A DNA stretch of 64,000 bases from Acidobacteriota bacterium. Lineage in GTDB: Bacteria; Acidobacteriota; Blastocatellia; Pyrinomonadales; Pyrinomonadaceae. The stretch lies in contig JAHBSK010000001.1 in assembly GCA_019639175.1 (NCBI GenBank), positions 558,001 through 622,000 of the forward strand, in the 5' to 3' direction. The notes beneath the pieces were generated by a model. That model had not been told where the DNA came from. It made no database searches and worked only from the letters and a program-made list of their open reading frames with translations. Position numbers and translations under genes: made by a program. Within the stretch, counting starts at the first letter, position 1. Every line of letters starts with the position of its first letter. This document shows, one piece after another, positions 61,718 through 64,000 of this stretch.

Positions 61718-62470
61718 GTGTCGATACTGATCGCTGAAGACAATGAGGCCCAGCGCCGCTACCTTGCAAATTTGCTTGCGGGCAATTTTGCATCGCACAT
61801 GCCCGTTATAGAAGCCACCGATGGTGAGGATGCCATAAAGATCGCTATCGAGAACCGCCCCAGTTTGTCGATCTTCGATATTCAGATGCCAAAGCTTTCG
61901 GGCGTAAAGGCCGCACGCGCGATCTGGCAGGAGATCCCGGAGGCGAGGATCATATTCTGGACGCAGTTTCCTCATGAGATCTATATCAATGAGATCAGAA
62001 AGATCGTTCGCAGCACCGATCCGCAGCCGACGTATGGATTTATACATAAAAACAATCCTGAAGAAAGGTTGCTGCGGTTCATCTCAGCGGTGATCGAAGA
62101 CGGCGCCGATATGATCGACCCCGCGTTCAAGGATTCTTTTCAGCGGCCGCTTCTGACCGAGTTTGAAACAGAGGCATTGCGATTTCTGGCTCTTGGCCTT
62201 TCAAATTGGGCTATCGCCAGGAAATGCAGCCTTAGCCTTCGTGGTGTGGAAAGCCGTCTTGCCACACTTTATGAAAAGCTCTTTCCGGCACATTCGGCGG
62301 GAACCGATTCCGAAGAGTATGACAAGCTGGCCTTCAATCCGCGAACCCGTGCATTTTTTGAGGCGATCCGCCGCGGCCTTATCAACAGCGACGAATTGGA
62401 AAAATCGGAATGCGAATTGACCAAATGGCTTGACCGTGACCGAAAGCGCTTTCGCGAATCGTCAAAATAA
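61718..62470 (+). CDS. Two-component response regulator with LuxR-like C-terminal helix-turn-helix
   Basis: 250 residues from a GTG. The receiver domain (1-125) has acidic Glu7/Asp8, phospho-acceptor Asp54 (SIFDIQMPK) and a Thr in FWTQ; the conserved Lys appears in IHKNNP. Residues about 144-190 (LTEFETEALRFLALGLSNWAIARKCSLSLRGVESRLATLYEKLF) follow the LuxR/GerE pattern, with a further charged tail of 60 residues. It is just upstream of a Reg_prop sensor gene, probably its partner, and is separate from the catabolic cluster. Confidence 0.82.
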   Translation: MSILIAEDNEAQRRYLANLLAGNFASHMPVIEATDGEDAIKIAIENRPSLSIFDIQMPKLSGVKAARAIWQEIPEARIIFWTQFPHEIYINEIRKIVRSTDPQPTYGFIHKNNPEERLLRFISAVIEDGADMIDPAFKDSFQRPLLTEFETEALRFLALGLSNWAIARKCSLSLRGVESRLATLYEKLFPAHSAGTDSEEYDKLAFNPRTRAFFEAIRRGLINSDELEKSECELTKWLDRDRKRFRESSK

Positions 62471-62476
62471 AAGTGA

Positions 62477-64000
62477 ATGCAATTATCAATGATCAGCACA
62501 AGGTCTATTTTGGCTCTGACCGGCCTATTCCTGTTGATCGTTTTGTCTTTTTCCGGCTTTCTTGCACAGGAGCTTCAGACATCTCCGGTGCCTACGCCGG
62601 AGGCATCTCCTGATGCCTCACCGACACCATCGCCGACACTACCGCCTTCGCCATCACCAACTCCGCTTCCCGGCGCCCAAAATTTTCACCAATGGGGTTC
62701 GATAACGGTTTTTAACGGACTTCCTTCGGACAGCGTTCGAGCTATATCGCAAACCCCAGATGGAGTGATGTGGTTCGGCACGGACAACGGGCTTGCTCGG
62801 TTTGACGGCCGCCGCATTCAAAATTATTCGCCGGGCGGTTTTGAGACGAACCGGATATTGGCGCTGGCGACGGCAGCGTCGGGTGAGTTATGGATCGGAA
62901 CACCGGCAGGAGCATTTGTTTACGTCAATAACCGTTTTCAGTTGGTCGATGGCACAAAAGATATTGGAATTACCGCAATACTGATCGGCAGTGATGTCTA
63001 TCTCGGAACCAATGCCGGACGCGTCTTTCGCGGCAATGCCAACGGGGAAATGTTCTTCGCATCTCCAATGACTTCCGATCCTTTAACGAAAGTTGACGGC
63101 ATTCCGCCCGGCATAACGGGCCTGATGGAATTTGACGGAAAATTGTATGCAAGCACTGCGGGCAGAGGCGTATTTGTTCTCGATGACGGGAAATTTTCAG
63201 AATATGGTACATCGCCCCGGCCCCTGTTCGTTAATTCCCTTGAGCGGGACGGCGATGGAAAACTCTGGTTCGGTGCCGATGCGACGACGCGTTTCAGCGG
63301 CATCTATAGTGTCGATCAGGGACATCGCGTATCGCGTATCCCTGCCTTGACCGCCAAAGTGATCGCTTTAGGATCCAATGACGACGGCTTGTGGGTCGGT
63401 ACGGAAAGATTCGGGCTGTTTCATATTGTTGAGTCAAAAGTTAAAAAGAGTTACACATTTGAGAACACGTCAGGAGGATTGAGGTCGAATACGGTCCTTA
63501 CGCTATTCACTGATCGCGAAGGCGTCCTCTGGGTCGGGACAAATCGGGGTGTGAGCCGTTTCGACAGTCTTGGAGCGTCGCAGGAAACCATCTCGGAATC
63601 GGCAAACAGCAATTTCATCCGAACTCTGTTCCAACAGGGAGAAAACCGAACGCTGGCCGGTTCGAACAGAGGGCTGTTCGTTTCAGATGGAAAAGACTGG
63701 AAACCTTTACCGGGATTTAATGGGAAGGCCATTTATGCTCTTGCCGAACACATAAACACGGAATTGATGGTCGGAACCGCCACCGGTTTGTTCGATGATT
63801 CCGGAAGACTGATCATTCCCGGCGATATTCGTGCCTTTGCCAATTTTGGTTCCCGAACATACGCGGTTGTTCACGGTCGGGGAGTGGTTCAGATTTTGGC
63901 CGGTGCGCGTGGGATCGGGTTATCAGGATCAGCCGGAAGCCCGCCGCCCGCTTTTGCACTGGATGCATTAGTAACAACTATCTGTGAAGGGCCGGAAAAA
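62477..64000 (+). CDS. Two-component-regulator propeller (Reg_prop) sensor protein, N-terminal part
   Basis: Open from an ATG at 62477 (or 62489) to the end of the window. Signal peptide or N-terminal anchor, then a Pro/Ser/Thr-rich linker, then Reg_prop blades recognised by the pattern 'LPSDSVRAISQTPDGVMWFGTDNGLARFDG', repeated as GELWIGT.AG, GDGKLWFGADATTR, DGLWVGTERFGLF and GVLWVGTNRGVSRFD. Such periplasmic propellers usually precede a histidine kinase or another output domain, which would lie beyond the window. Adjacent to a response-regulator gene, supporting a two-component pair. Confidence 0.75.
   Translation, partial: MQLSMISTRSILALTGLFLLIVLSFSGFLAQELQTSPVPTPEASPDASPTPSPTLPPSPSPTPLPGAQNFHQWGSITVFNGLPSDSVRAISQTPDGVMWFGTDNGLARFDGRRIQNYSPGGFETNRILALATAASGELWIGTPAGAFVYVNNRFQLVDGTKDIGITAILIGSDVYLGTNAGRVFRGNANGEMFFASPMTSDPLTKVDGIPPGITGLMEFDGKLYASTAGRGVFVLDDGKFSEYGTSPRPLFVNSLERDGDGKLWFGADATTRFSGIYSVDQGHRVSRIPALTAKVIALGSNDDGLWVGTERFGLFHIVESKVKKSYTFENTSGGLRSNTVLTLFTDREGVLWVGTNRGVSRFDSLGASQETISESANSNFIRTLFQQGENRTLAGSNRGLFVSDGKDWKPLPGFNGKAIYALAEHINTELMVGTATGLFDDSGRLIIPGDIRAFANFGSRTYAVVHGRGVVQILAGARGIGLSGSAGSPPPAFALDALVTTICEGPEK

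Overview
The window looks like chromosomal DNA of a heterotrophic Gram-negative bacterium, most likely an Acidobacteriota member (Blastocatellia-like). This is inferred from three large Oar-type TonB-dependent receptors with N-terminal carboxypeptidase-regulatory domains, twin-arginine sulfatases and sialidase-like proteins, a Reg_prop sensor with a Pro/Thr/Ser-rich linker, and roughly 50% GC. No rRNA, tRNA, CRISPR array, phage gene or transposase was seen.

Layout. (1) 0-0.6 kb: 3' end of a META-domain protein, followed by a MITE-like foldback element (647-835). (2) 0.86-9.0 kb: an iron module. An enterochelin-esterase-like gene and an Oar-type receptor (minus strand) diverge from a four-gene YclNOPQ/CeuBCDE-type catecholate siderophore ABC transporter (plus strand), with a good Fur box between them. 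A second foldback element (9039-9179) and a hairpin terminator separate this from a YncE-like beta-propeller that has its own weaker Fur-like box. (3) 10.6-11.4 kb: an IclR-family regulator, minus strand. (4) 11.67-61.32 kb: 37 consecutive plus-strand genes forming one very large catabolic cluster that ends at a strong terminator (61357-61391). (5) 61.7-64.0 kb: a response regulator and the start of a Reg_prop sensor cut by the window end.

The large cluster appears to be built from three transcription modules. Each has an 18-bp IclR-type palindrome (11517, 30354, 37806; two copies identical, the third 16/18) and an 18-bp element GAAATGGCGGYAGYCTGT (12276, 30574, 38026) whose core closely resembles the ops element that recruits the E. 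coli antiterminator RfaH. The first gene of the cluster encodes an RfaH/NusG-like protein. In modules 2 and 3 operator and ops core are exactly 225 bp apart, with a candidate promoter at the same place between them. The proposal is a dedicated system in which a local IclR protein switches on the modules and a local RfaH-like factor carries RNA polymerase through very long catabolic transcripts. RfaH-type factors are best known from surface-polysaccharide operons.

The catabolic genes look like those for a sulfated and possibly acylated, acidic or amino-containing glycoconjugate. There are two receptors, two sulfatases, three BNR-repeat sialidase-like proteins, four SGNH esterase-like proteins, an unassigned propeller protein, an FG-GAP protein, two sodium/solute symporters and a NanM-like kelch protein. 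Inside the cell are many oxidoreductases, a DapA/NanA-family aldolase, an RraA-family and an FAH-family C-C lyase or hydrolase, and a hydroxypyruvate isomerase / tartronate-semialdehyde reductase / glycerate kinase set pointing to glycerate 2-phosphate as exit point. PLP enzymes, RidA, an M81-family hydrolase and an AstE-like deacylase suggest a nitrogen-containing part. The substrate is not determined by the sequence. The two receptors of modules 2 and 3 share a directly repeated, nearly identical tract of about 646 bp, indicating duplication or gene conversion and a possible route for deleting module 2.
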